Part shown: piece by piece, positions 16,501 to 28,628 of the stretch
How the letters are laid out: each line of letters opens with the position of its first letter
Numbering within the stretch: the stretch's first letter is position 1
Source of the DNA: Eudorina sp. 2006-703-Eu-15
Taxonomy: Eukaryota; Chlorophyta; Chlorophyceae; Chlamydomonadales; Volvocaceae
Assembly (NCBI GenBank): GCA_003117195.1
Contig: BDSI01000023.1
Location: 682,001-746,000, forward strand
Length of the DNA: 64,000 nt
Direction: 5' to 3'
Position numbers and translations under genes: made by a program
Notes under the pieces: model-generated
Database searches by the model: none
The model's input: only the letters and a program-made list of their open reading frames with translations
What the model was told of the DNA's origin: nothing

Positions 16501-17750
16501 GGTGCCACCATCACCGGCGGCACCGTCACCGTGGAGGGCTGCGGCTCGGACAGTCTGCAGGGCGACGTGCGCTTCGCGGAGGTGAGTCAGGTGGTGTGCG
16601 CGTGCGGTATGGGTATGGGTACGGGCGAAGGGACCCGTCAGAGCCTGGGCGACTGGGTGCAGCAGGCGTTGGTTCGGGTGGCGCACGCAGGCACACTCGG
16701 CCCGGTCCAGGCCCTTGAACTGTTCCGCAGGGACCTTGCGCACACCGTACGCGTGTTGGCGGGATTGGAGGCGGAGGGCGATGTCCTGCAGCGCCACTGC
16801 GACGTTCCGTCTTGCCGCGCGACGGCCACGTCGGCCATCTTTGCGGTATTCCCCTGACAACCCTCGCCTCCAACCTGCCCGTATCCTCCCAAGGTGATGG
16901 GTCTGCTGGGCGCTAAGGTGGAGTGGTCGCCGTACTCGATCACCATCACCGGCCCCAGCGCCTTCGGACAGCCCATCACGGGCATTGACCACGACTGCAA
17001 TGACATCCCGGATGCCGCCATGACGCTCGCGGTGGCAGCGCTGTTTGCGGACAGGTGCGGGGTGCTGAGGGGGGTCGGGGCTGAAGCGGTGGTGTAAGGG
17101 ATCGGGGCGTCAGGAGAGGTGCGGGGTGCCCGCGTGGGTACCGGAAATGGCCATGCCCCGGGGTCCCAATGCGCTCCACAGCGCTGCGGCAGAGCTGGTG
17201 CAGCTGGAGTGACATGCTTGCTGGGCAGACACGGCCCGCGAAAGGTCGCCGCGAAAGGAATAATCTGCGCTGGTTTGGGACGGTTTGGGATGTACCATAG
17301 GTCAGCCACATACTGTGGGGCCGGTATTGTGCTCACATGATGGGGCCGCTGGCTTGGTGAGTGTGCCCCTCTGCCCTCCGCGCGCCTCTGTCCTCCCCGC
17401 GCCACTGCCTCCACCTCCTCCATCCCCCCACCAGGCCCACCGCCATCCGCAACGTGTACAACTGGCGCGTCAAGGAGACGGAGCGCATGGTGGCCATTGT
17501 GACGGAGCTGCGCAAGCTGGGGGCCACGGTGGAGGAGGGCCGGGACTACTGCATCGTGACGCCGCCCCAGGGCGGGGTCCAGGGCGTCAAGCCCAATGTG
17601 GCCATCGATACGTACGACGACCACCGCATGGCCATGGCCTTCTCCCTGGTGGCCGCCGCGGGGGTGCCGGTCATCATCCGGGACCCGGGGTGTACCCGCA
17701 AGACCTTCCCCACCTACTTCAAGGTCTTTGAGTCGGTGGCCAAGCACTGA
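13538..17750 (+). CDS. EPSPS: EPSP synthase (3-phosphoshikimate 1-carboxyvinyltransferase), plastid
   Basis: The enzyme joins phosphoenolpyruvate to shikimate-3-phosphate, the sixth step of the shikimate pathway in the plastid. Eight exons give 509 aa: 13538-13733, 13810-13943, 14241-14440, 14755-14905, 15634-15843, 16420-16581, 16894-17054, 17435-17750. Residues 1 to about 65 form an Arg/Ser/Ala-rich transit peptide ([14 protein letters not shown]). Family motifs are [66 protein letters not shown], and [14 protein letters not shown] near the C-terminus. The active-site loop GNAGTAMRP has the ordinary residues of the plant-type enzyme. Every junction is in phase. Length and sequence agree with the Chlamydomonas protein as I recall it. 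Confidence 0.98.
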
Positions 17751-17908
17751 GCGGCCACTGGGGGACACACACCGCGCTGGGAGCGGCCGACAGGGCCGTC
17801 CGTGGATCCCGTCGGGGGCTGATGGGACTTAAGCGGATGGATGCGGGTGACGGGATGCGAAGGTGCAGGTGGTGACATGGTGGTAGTAGGGGTGGTGCCT
17901 AATGGCTG

Positions 17909-18162
17909 ATGCAGCTGGTGGTGCCGTACAAGGTCTATCCGGGGTACACGGCCCGCCTGACGGCGGCTACGACGATGTCCTGCATGGACTGGGCTGCACT
18001 GGAGTTCGTGCGGTTTGTGTTTGTGGAAGGCGAGCAGTAAGGGCGATACCGTTCGTGGGGAGCTGTGGGGAACATGGCAGGGGAGGTTCGCCGTTTTGAT
18101 TTTTTTTCAGGAAGCTGTGTGAGCAATTAGCGAGCACTGCTTGTTGGGCTTCGTGGCGGTGA
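17909..18162 (+). CDS. Candidate small protein (59 aa), possibly dicistronic with EPSP synthase
   Basis: I do not recognise this frame. It starts at ATG 17909, with an in-frame TAA just upstream, and runs 43 codons unspliced to TAA at 18038. A strong donor (GAGCA then GTAAGG, 18037) and a T-rich acceptor (TTTTTTTCAG, ending 18110) allow splicing to 59 aa, ending TACWASWR. The body is mixed hydrophobic (LVVPYKVYPGYTARLTAA, ALEFVRFVFV), unlike the low-complexity noise nearby. No TGTAA lies between the EPSP synthase stop and this start; the first is at 18345. It could be a second cistron on the EPSP synthase mRNA, a separate small gene, or chance. Confidence 0.4.
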
Positions 18163-18344
18163 CCGGCTGCGTGCGCTGGCTTGATCCAAACGCCGAAGAA
18201 AGCTGGACGCCGTTGCGGTTGCAACGACCATCTGCGCGTGCACGAAAGCAGCGGGCCAGGGCAGAGAAGGGCAGGGCTCTTACAACACCTGCCCTGCTCT
18301 GCCCGACGACCAGCGGGGCTTGTGTCCTGGAGCATATTGTCACG

Positions 18345-18349
18345 TGTAA
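18345..18349 (+). terminator. TGTAA polyadenylation signal
   Basis: This is the first plus-strand TGTAA after both the EPSP synthase stop (17750) and the small frame (18162). It is the likely 3' end of one or both. Confidence 0.55.
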
Positions 18350-20456
18350 ATGTAGACGTCGGTAAGAGCAGTTATATGATCATCACGTGAAGCGGTAGTG
18401 GCTGTTTGCGTGAAGCTAGCATCGGTCGTCAGCTTAGCCTGGTGCGATGCGGACGACATGCTTTCTCGGACTTTGCGGATCTGGACGGCATGGCGGTGAC
18501 AGAGGGCCTATGCCAGTGCCAATGGTTAGGTATTACGAGTGGATTGGCGCCGGGCATGGTGGCGGCAGGGATTCTTGGCGGCATTGCCTGGGTTGCGCAG
18601 TGCCCAGGCGCAAAGATTTTGTCACAGAGGCCCACGCACGGCACCGTACGGTACTTCAGTTGTTGTACAACGCGCGATTTTGTGGGCGCGCGAGGGCGGC
18701 GCATCAGTGTATCCCCGAGTGTGGTGCGGTGTCTTGGTGAGGCCGACAGGGAAGGAGAGCGTGGTCTGGCTGCGATTGAGGTAGGACCGCAAGTTGCCTG
18801 CACGCCAAACGTACGTATGGGAATAATCTTTGATAACATGCCTGTGCGCGAGGCAGAGCGAGAGGGCGGTGCCTCTGCCGCCTCAGCTTCCCTCTGTCCA
18901 GTTGCGCAACATGTAGCTGGTTCCTGTCTCCAGCGTGTTGCCGTTCTGCAGCCATCCCTGCCCGCCACCGGTCGAGTGCGCGATCCCATGACTGCCCCTT
19001 GAACGTTGTCAGCAAAGTGGCCTGCCTGAAATGTTCAGCAGAACACACTTCAACGACAAGCTCCGCTGCGGCACAGTGGCTTGGCCATCTATATCCCGTG
19101 GCGCATCCGTGAGCCATACGTCCTCTCGGGTAGTTTTACTGACAGATCTCCAGCTTTGTTCGTCTCCGTCGCACCCCTTCGACGCCGGGTTGCGCCGGTC
19201 GTTGTGGGCAGCACTTAGGGGTTGGAGGACGCCGAGGAGCACATTGGGTGCATCGCCGACCTGGGCTCGAAGAGGGACATGGAGCAGCTGTCAGGCCCCG
19301 ATCTTAACTTGCTGCTAAGATGGCATCCAGGTTACTCGCGCATCTGTGACATGAGCGCAGGACAAAAGGTGTGGAGCTGGGACACACCGTGCTTTAACAC
19401 GTGGAAGCACCGCGCTGCCGCCAGATGACCTGACCGCATCGGCGAGGGGACCCCCTTGGCAGATCCGTTCCCGCTGCCCACACGCCACACCTTCGGTGCA
19501 GTGCTCGCACAGACGAACGCAGCACATCCGCACCGCGGGCTCGTGCGTCCCTGTCCTGTCCAGCCCTACACACGCTTGGCCTGGGCGGTTCTGGGTGGGC
19601 TTCTCATTAGCCGCACGCAAGACACTGCTCAGCCCTGCACGTGAGAGGTATGCTAAATCTATGCGACGCACACGCTCTGCATCGGCGTTAGTTGTGTGGA
19701 CTTCCACGCCCCTGCTGCCTGTCACCTACTGAAGTGCGACAAAGGAGTGACCAAGCGGGCCGGCACCATCTGTCCCATCGTCAGGTGCGCGGGAGGCAGC
19801 AATGCCTGGATGCTCGCGTTTCTTTTTCCACTGACTCCGATACACGTCGTCATGTCGAGCGCTCTGCTGCTTCCAACTCGCCATAACCCATCACGGCTTG
19901 CTTTCAACTACCGGTACCAAAACAATGGAAAGATGCGTGCGCTTGCACCGGCAACAGAACGTCCTGCCCTCACCTTCACATGCCCCTCCACCCAACCCTT
20001 GCGCTACATCTCCGCTGAGCTGCGCCAACCCGCGTCCGTGCTGCCGCCAGCCGGTAAAACACGGGCGCAACCGTCAACCCGTTGATCAGACCCATTCCAG
20101 GGTTGATAGCCCATGCGCTACAACCATCGCCACAAAACATGCCATGCAGGGAAACCGGCCGGAGTGGAAGGCCACCCCTGCCTCAAACCGACATCAATAA
20201 TTCCATGAAGATGCACGTAACAAGGCGGCGCCTGTCAAAATCCCTTTGCGCCTGTGCGTGACTTCGCATCGGCGCCTGTTCGCTCTTCTGTACCTCCGAA
20301 CACGCGACTTGCGCAAGCTTGTCGAACACTACGGAATCATCTGGATAGTCAGGAACCTCCTGGATTGTCGGCCTCGGTGAATCGTTGGGCACCGCTTTCT
20401 TTTTGCCCTTCGCTTGCCGTCGCCCCCCTGCCAGGTTACCATCCAGCTTCCAGCGC
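18350..20456. other. Region without a supportable gene
   Basis: Both strands carry open frames of up to about 200 codons, but none shows a family motif, sensible composition or a chain of in-phase exons. One short stretch (about 19690-19785, containing CDKGVTKRAGTICPIV before a GTGCGC donor) could be an isolated exon. The right part should hold the 3' UTR of the minus-strand gene ending at 20457. Confidence 0.4.
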
Positions 20457-23400
20457 TCACACAAGCACGGACGCCTCCGCCGAGGCCGGGTAGCAGGCGG
20501 CGAACAGCGACTCCCACCGCCCGGTGTCCTGACCCGGGCCGTCTCCCTCTGTACTGCAGATGCTGTAGTAGTGGTTGCGGGTCGAAGGGAGCAGCAACGA
20601 CTGTACCACGGCCTCTGCAGTGACGGCGGCGCACAGCGGGCGGGTACTGAGCTTGGGGTTGAGCTGCGGGTGGGAGTCGCAGACGTCTATACCCCAGCCC
20701 GACAAGCATAGTCGAGTGCAAATGCCAAATGCGGTAGTCAGGGCTGGAGTTGACATGGGTGACAAAGCGCACGACACTCCTGGTTGGCGGACAAGGAAGA
20801 GGTATCAGAATGCATGCCCAAATAATGCCATTGTGCTTGGGTGTGGCGGCACAACGGGACGGTGGCCGTGCGCGGCCCACACGCCCGCCAGACAATCCCA
20901 TTCCGTTGCCCAGCGACGGCGTGCAGGGACTTCAGATGTGTGTGTGTGTGTGTGTGTTGCTTAGTCAGGCAGAGCAGGAGTGCGTGACATGCACAGGCGG
21001 ATTAGCGCCCGAAAGATTGTGTGTGTGGGGGGGGCTTCAACGATCAGGCGCCAGGCGAGCTGTGCACCCACCCGCCACGGCGATCCGCGACGCCTCCCCG
21101 CGCTGGTCATCCCCCGCGGACAGCTGCACGGACTGGCGGGTGCCCGCGGTGGCCTGTAGCAACGTGTTGAGGTCGAACGACGTGTACGGCCCATCAGTCA
21201 GGCGCCCCGGCCTGATGATTGTGTACGGCAAGCCTGACGCCTCGAGGTGCCGCTCCGCGTCGCGCTTGTACTTGAGCACCCCTGTCCGGAGCGCCGCCAT
21301 TCGGTGTGGGGGGTCATGCACAAGCAACCTTGTAATCAAGAGCTCCAGGGAAGGCGCATGCACCGCCGATCCCCAGCTGAACGGCGACAGGGCAGGGCGA
21401 TTGGCACCGCCCGATCGACCGATCTCACTCCACGTTCCATACCATGCAGCAGCAGGAGCCCATGCGTCCCCCTCCTGGCAAACCTGGAGCGGCTCATCGC
21501 GGCCCAGCACACTGTACGTCCCAGCACGCTGTACGGCCCGGCATGCTGTACGGCTATGCACCTTACCCCGGACCCTGCCCCGCGAGGCCCCCGTGCGCAC
21601 CGAATAGGTTGAGGATGCTGAAGGGGAACTCCTTGAAGCGCTCCACTCCCACGGAGCTGACCAGCACGAAGCGCTTGATGGTGGAGGGCGTCGAGTCGAC
21701 CAGGTTGCTGGTGGCCACCCAGTCGGTGGTGCGGGGTCCGTTGTTGCCCTCCCACCTGGCGCCACCAACCGGGAGAAGTGGGGGGGCGTTATGGGTTCAG
21801 CTCAGTGGTACGACTGATGAGCAGAAGAATTGGGTGAGGAGGGAGGACTCGGAAGGGGGCGAAGGGCTAGCCCTGGTCCGCCTGCTGATCCAACTGGAAG
21901 GCACACTGGCAAGCAACCCGCGGGAACGGCGCGCAAAGTCGTCAGACGCGCATCCGGTGCCGGGTGCAATACTATCAAGGAGCCCCAACCCCTGTAGGTA
22001 GCCGACAGGGAACCAGGCGGCTGTCGCATCTGCCCTCCCTGGGCTTGTTTTCCTCGTCAACATCCTCCCCTGCAGCACTACTCAACCACGCCGGCCTGAC
22101 CCACCTAGATGACGGGAAGGCGGTGGTGCCCGTGCAGCAGCACACCGCAGCCACCCCTTGCGTGAGACCCAGCATGGTGGAGCGGTCGCGAAGGTCGGCC
22201 GGGAAGACCTGGCGTGGGGGCGGTGGGAGGGCAGAGAGAGGGCCGGTCGAGGCAAGGGTAGCGATAGGGGCAGAAAGAGACCTGGGTGAGGAGCCCGCAC
22301 AGGCACATGGCTTGACTCGGACCGGCACCGAGGTCGCAGCCCCGGGCGGGCGGTAGGCCCTGCAGCTAGGCTATATGCGGATCGCACCGTCAGGATTACC
22401 CCACCTTAGAGACCTGCGAGTCCAGCCGTGCCGTAAGGCGATACGCTGGTCCCCTGGGGATATAACCCCGCTAGCCCAGCAGATCCCCATGACTGTGTCG
22501 AAGGCCGTTGGATGGCATCAGGCCGACTGCGTTGTACGGCACAACACGGATGCGACCATGGCAGGACGGCGCCTGCACAGTACCCGAAATCTTTCCCGGG
22601 CTCGAGGCTTCACGTACCGCCTCGCCCGGCGCGGGAGGGATCCCGATTGAACGGTACGAGTGCGAGCTGTTTCAGACCCGTGGCGAGCGGACAACCCAGC
22701 TTTGGTACAGGAGCGGGTTCGGAGTTGGGCACTTATTGCGATAATGTCCGTACAACAGCTGACGCTAAGCCGCTTACAATAGCGACTATGGCCTTGCCCG
22801 TTCTGGGTAACGTCGGCGGCAACCTGCATCCCACGATGTATGGGAGCCGGGCACGCCGCAATGAAACAAGTCGACCTCGAGCGGCGGAGGGAGAATGATT
22901 TTATTTCGCGCCGCATCATCAGTCCAAAAGTCCCCTGGCCATACCCAAGGCACTTGCATTTTGCGGGGAGCTTGCACACAGCCGCACACAGCAGCAACCG
23001 TGCTCGCAACCCGGGTGACACAGTTCAGCTGTGGAAGCTTCCGCTCACCTCGATGTCGCTGCCCGGGAACAGCTGCGCCGCCCGGCTGCGGTTGGCTCGC
23101 GCCCGGTCGACCGCCCGCACTCGGAAGCCCCTCTGCCGGGTGACGGCGGACGGTGGAGGGCGGGGGGTGTGGCAAGGTATGGGGGCGGGGGCACAGCGGA
23201 AATCCGCCATGGGCTGTTGAGTTCGTAAGGCGGAGTCAGCCCCAGCGTCGCTACACGGCGCATCAGCGACCGCACCACGTGTGATCACATATTGGTTTGC
23301 CGATTTCACAGTGCTGGCGTTGCGGTGGGGCTTCAAAATCCGCAGGGGCAAAAGCTTTCAGGAGATCGATATATGCCTACTGATATCGTCATCCGCGCCA

Positions 23401-23881
23401 GTCTGACGCACTAACGGTCCGTATCTACAGGGCTGCACTAAAATGCGTGCCCGGCTATGGGAGGGTCGGAATGCACGGCTGCCGTACATTGCTATCGACT
23501 CCATGCACGCCTGTGGCCCCCACAGCGGCAGTCAGTTATTGCACAGCAGGGGCTGCGGGCTGCGGATGCCGGTGATCCCACCTCTAGCAGCTTTGCTGTC
23601 ACCAACTGACCAACGCCCCCGGTAGCGCCGGCCACCAGCACAAGGTCGCCTGGCGCCTGGAGGGGCATGGTTGTGAGGCGGCGTCATGACACCCTCAACA
23701 TCAGTCCATCGAAGTGATTTCCTTTCATCAGTAATAGGTACCTGTCGCCACCACTCACCAGCGCGCGCGCGTCAGAGGCTCGGACCGAGACGACGACCTT
23801 GCGATTTGGGCGAAGCGGGAAACCACGGGCCGTCGCGCATGTGCGCCCGGATACAACAGTTGAATTCATTAATACAATCAA
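20457..23881 (-). CDS. Plastid NAD(P)-binding Rossmann protein (atypical SDR, NmrA-like)
   Basis: Seven exons give about 302 aa: 23881-23759, 23656-23582, 23132-23049, 22208-22105, 21755-21601, 21281-21072, 20614-20457. Exon 1 looks like a plastid transit peptide (VVVSVRASDA). Exon 2 carries the dinucleotide-binding GATGGVGQ after a hydrophobic strand (DLVLVA). Later family stretches are RGFRVRAVDR, PADLRD, FVLVSSVGVERF, VLKYKRDAERHLEASGLPYT and IIRPGRLTDGPYTSFDLNTL. The usual SDR catalytic Tyr-x3-Lys appears only as the YKRDAE variant, typical of atypical extended SDRs. It resembles Arabidopsis plastid proteins of the At4g31530 type as I recall them; the substrate is unknown. Two ATGs (23881, 23869) are possible starts. 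Confidence 0.88.
20937..20957. repeat. TG dinucleotide microsatellite
   Basis: About ten TG repeats lie in the last intron of the NAD(P)-binding protein gene. Confidence 0.9.
21507..21557. repeat. 17-bp tandem repeat, three units
   Basis: Three adjacent 17-base units follow the pattern GCAYRCTGTACGKCCYR, in the intron between exons 5 and 6 of the NAD(P)-binding protein gene. Confidence 0.8.
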
Positions 23882-24398
23882 CAGTAATCAGAGTAAGGAA
23901 AGTTCAGAAGTGATTATCCGCGCTGTACCAGGATTCCCAGCAATCGAGCGGTGCCTTGTCGCTGCCAATCAAAGACTGATATAGTTGATTACAACAGCAA
24001 CTCAAGATCAGCAGGTGTCAGCTTATTGCTTGGACGGCAAGCGTCGTCCATGACATCACAGAAACGAATCGTTGGATGAAATGCGTTACGCCGTGCAAGT
24101 GCCGTCCCCGAACCCTAGGGTTCGCTCTGCAGGGCAGAACGACGCGTATAACATAACATAATTTGAATTGTAACTGACAGGTAGTAGTGCGAGTGAGCGG
24201 TGCCAAGTCTACCTCTCCGACTCAGTTCCACGCAAGACTGTTGCCGGAACGGTTGCTTTTCCGATTATTTCAGGAGCTAACCAGTCTGTAGTGGCCGCAT
24301 ACCTTGGCAATTAACCCTGTGTACTCCTCAATACTAGTATCCTAAATACGGTAGACTGTGTAGGACTTACGCCTGTCGCGCCAACAAAACGACAAAGG
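23882..24398. promoter_or_regulatory. 517-bp divergent promoter region, SDR / MCCB
   Basis: This is the spacer between two divergent start codons. It is moderately AT-rich and contains no gene. A perfect 16-bp palindrome at 24109-24124 (CGAACCCTAGGGTTCG) is the only striking element. Confidence 0.55.
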
Positions 24399-27300
24399 AT
24401 GTCGCGGCCTGCGTGTCGCAGAGCGGTGACCAGCCTGTCAGCAATCCTACACGACGCTGCATCACTGCTCTATCCTAATAATCAAACCAGCTGTGTCACG
24501 GCGGCAGCGGGAGCGCTGAGCACGGTTGACACACCGCGTGTCACCTCGTCTTCTCCAACCTCCGGGGTCCGTCACCTCACGCTTCAGCGCCGGCTGCTGC
24601 CTCGCACACACTTCAACCGCGGCTTTGCCACATCCTCCGCGAGCAATGTCCTGTCGCCCGCGCTGGACAAGGAATGGGCGTCCAACCTGGCTTCTATGCA
24701 GACGCTGCTGCAGCAGCTGGGTGGTGTGCACGAGACGATCCGCGGTGCCGGCGGCGTCACCGCCATCCAGCGCCACCGCTCCCGCGGCAAGATGCTGCCT
24801 CGCGAGCGCATCGACGCAATCCTGGACGAGGGTTCGCCCTTCCTGGAGTTATCGCCGCTCGCGGGGCGAGGCATGTACGGTACGCATTGCGAGCCTGGCT
24901 GGGCGTTATTTAAGCAGGTTCTCTGCTTGCGGTACTGGCTCACAGCAGTTGCTACAATTCCGCATGAGGCACTCGCGATGCGGGGCCTCGGTTTGCCATT
25001 ATGGTCAAGAGCGATCATTTGCGGCGCAATAATGAATTGCTGGGCAGGCGGGGAATGAAGGGGTCTGTTTGCCCTACCCCACCCAACGGGACACCGGCAT
25101 GGGAGCGACAATGGGCATGGTGGGTTGGGCCGGACGCAAAAACCTCTCACAAATCCGGCGGATTCGCTGAGCAGGGCAACTGGTGATGGTGCGGAGTGTC
25201 GAGAGATCAAGGGCTTTCAAAGTCCGAGTTTGCTCGCCCTTCGCATCCTACCGTACCCGCCTTCCCACTGGGGCCCGCATGCCTGGTGGGGCACCCTCAG
25301 GCCACGAGGACGTGCCCAGCGGCGGTGTCGTGACCGGCATCGGCAAGGTGCATGGCCGGCTGGTGGCGATCGTGGCCAACGACGCCACCGTCAAAGGAGG
25401 GACGTACTACCCCATCACCGTCAAGGCAAGTGGCGGGGACCTTCGGGAGGGAGGCCTGCCGTAGGACCTGTTGGCAGCCGCGAAGGGGCGCACCCCTGTG
25501 GCACAACGCGCGTGGGGAAGCGCGGCCACCGCGACAACCCAGGGATGTGACACCAGGATGCAGCTGTGCAGCACCGATGGCGGTGATACGCGAGCGCGAA
25601 AGCCCCATCTAGGAGCGGCCCCGGCACAGACGCGCCAGCGTAAGAGGGCGTGCGAGCCCAGGGGGGAATGTCTCATATCCCTAGGCGAGGTGCCAGGATC
25701 AGGCTACGGCTATAAGCCCGACAACCATGCCCGCTGGGATGCCGGGGAACACGCCAGTGGTGTATAGGAAATAAAATACACACCGGTGGGGACCCACTTC
25801 CCCGGCCCCAAATGAATAACGCCCCGACGCCCGCGCCCCACAACTCGCCTCCCACAGAAGCACCTGCGGCTGCAGGAGGTGGCGGCCCAGTGTCGGCTGC
25901 CCTGCCTGTACCTGGTGGACTCCGGGGGCGCGAATCTGCCCCGTCAGGCGGACGTCTTCCCCGACCGGGACCACTTCGGCCGCATCTTCTACAACCAGGC
26001 GCGCATGTCGGCGGCGGGCATACCCCAGGTGGGCGCTGGGGCCCGCGGGGCGGAAACCTGGGACTGGGATCCCGGACCGCCGGATCGTGTCCTCTGTCCA
26101 GTCCATACGGCTGTACTTGAGGTGCTTGCTGCAAGGGGCTCATGAAACGCGGAAAGGGGTGTGTTGGGACGCGGGGGTGGGAAGGAGGGAAGGGGTGCGT
26201 GGGTATCGATCAGAGGGAAGAGGGATGGTGCGGCTGGGGGGAGCGGTGAAGGGCAGGCGGGGCAGGCCGCTCGTGCGGGGTGGCGGCGGGGATCGCGGCC
26301 GGGCTGGTCGCGGCAGGCTCTCGGGATAGCGGCACCCCCGACGCTGTTGCTGTTTGTGCTGCCCGGGAAAGCCTGGACGCTCGTTGTATCAGGGCGTGTA
26401 TCAGGGGCCGTCATCAGGCAGGGGGGGACCCTGTGGGATCCTGGCGTCACGCCACCTGCGGGGGTCCATCTACGCTTCCTCAGCGAGAGACCCATCACGC
26501 GACACCGCAACCCTAGATCCCTGCTATGACGGCGCGTCCTGCTTGATGGGGCGCCGACGTTTCAATCCTCCCATCCTACCACGCCACCCTGCCCCGTGCT
26601 GCCGCTGTGGTTGCGGTGCGGTTGCCAGATCGCGGTGGTGCTGGGCTCCTGCACCGCGGGCGGCGCCTACGTGCCCGCCATGGCCGACGAGTGCGTCATC
26701 GTGCGGGGCAACGGCACCATCTTCCTGGGTGGGCCGCCGCTGGTCAAGGCCGCCACCGGGGAGGATGTCAGCGCGGAGGAGCTGGGCGGGGCGGACCTGC
26801 ACTGCGGCACCTCGGGTGGGTGGGTGGCTGGGTGGGTGGGTGGGCGGGCGCATAGACCTAGGAGAGACAGGCGCGGCGCGCCCACGGCCTCGCCCAGCTC
26901 GCTCTCTGCGGCGCTGTTTCCAAGTGGGCGACGCTTTGGGTACTGTCATTTGCGGCCGGACGGCGGCCGCGCAAATCAGGAACAGTGAGCAGCCCGGGAT
27001 AGACCAAGCGTCCAGCCGTCCACCTGGTAACGGTCGCTACAACCCGGGCACACCGCCCTCCGAGCTCTGGACTCATCAGCGGACGCGCCGGTGCGTGCGG
27101 TCCGCTGCCGGGAGGCGCAACCCAGCCCACCACGCGGCTACAGAGCAACGCGCGGTCAGGAATCTTGTACATCTTGATCCCCATCCCGCAACCCCGCTCG
27201 ATTTCCCCAACCCGCCTCGTCAGGCGTCACCGACCACTACGCCCAAGACGAGCCGCACGCTCTCACCATCGCCCGCGACATCGTTGCCAACCTGCCGCCG

Positions 27301-28597
27301 CCGCCCGGTGCCCTCGCGGCCGCCTCCCCCGGCACCGAGTCCGGGACGGCCCGGCCGACGTGGCAGGAGCCCCTGTTCCCGGGGGAGGAGCTGCGGTCGG
27401 TGGTGCCCGCGGACCCGCGCCGCTCGTTCGACGTGCGCTCGGTGCTGGCCCGCTTGCTGGACGGCAGCAGGCTGGACGAGTTCAAGGCCAACTTCGGCAC
27501 CACGCTTGTTACGGGTGCGTGGGGGGCATCGAGGGGCAGCGTCCCAGGGACTATGCATTCTAGATACGACATTCTCACGGCCTCTCTGTTTGTCGGCATC
27601 CGAGAGGGTGAAAAGGGGGAGAAAAGAGGTATTCTAGGAGGAGACGGTTTGCCTGCGCCGCCGGTGGTTTCGTTTGGTGAAGGGGCGTTACAGCGGGCGG
27701 CTCAGATGGATTCATCGACACGTGGGGCACGTCTTGGCGTCAGCAGCGGCCATCCCGCGGCATGGCACTGCGGACCGACCCTTTGCCTCGGATTGCCAGG
27801 CGCGCAACCCCACGCAGCATCCCCTTACACCCGCAGGCGCTTGATCCTGCTCCCTTTCCTTGCCCGCCTTTCTCCAGGGTTCGGCAGCATCTACGGCCAG
27901 CCGGTGGGAGTGGTGGCCAACAACGGAGTGCTGTTCAGCGCCGCGGCCCAGAAAGGCGCCCACTTCATTCAGCTGTGCGCGCAGAGGGGCGTGCCGCTGC
28001 TGTTCCTGCAGGTTAGCACGCTGACGTGTGCCGGATCTTGGGTCGGTGGGGAAATGAAGAGAATACGGTGAACCGTAGACAGAGGCGAAACGCGACTCCA
28101 GGACAGGTCGTGGGGGCGGGGGGCAAGGGGGTGCCCATACTGGAGACATCGTCCGCCTGGAACGGCGGCGCACCCACCGGAACGGAGTTCCGCGCGAGGA
28201 TCCAGATTGCCTGGATGGCGGTTAAGCCAACCAGGCAATCAGATGGCTACGGAGCGCTTATCGGGTGGCGTTCTGCCGTAACACGACTGCCGCATCGTCC
28301 GTTCGTCTGGGCACCACCCGACGCAGCCCTAGACCGCAAGACCTAGACGGAGCGTTGGCCGCGTATTCCCGTGCATCGTCGCCTATGTTATTTCCCGACT
28401 ATGTTTGCAACGCACGGCTCGTTTGCAACACAATGGCCAGTAGGGTCTCCCTCCGAGCGGCATTTCCTCAACCCCGGGTGGCCCTTCTTGCATGCTCGCT
28501 GCTGCTGCATCTTGTCCTGCGCTCCTCGTGCCGCCGCTCGCCCCTGCCCGGCTCCAGAACATCACGGGCTTCATGGTGGGTCGCCAGGCGGAGGCGG

Positions 28598-28628
<31 letters not shown>

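Noticed and set aside
18406..19002. 198-codon frame
   Set aside because: No family motif, no exon chain, no nearby polyadenylation signal; likely chance in GC-rich DNA.
24109..24124. 16-bp perfect palindrome in the SDR/MCCB promoter spacer
   Set aside because: A single short palindrome is expected by chance at this scale; kept only as a note in the spacer entry.
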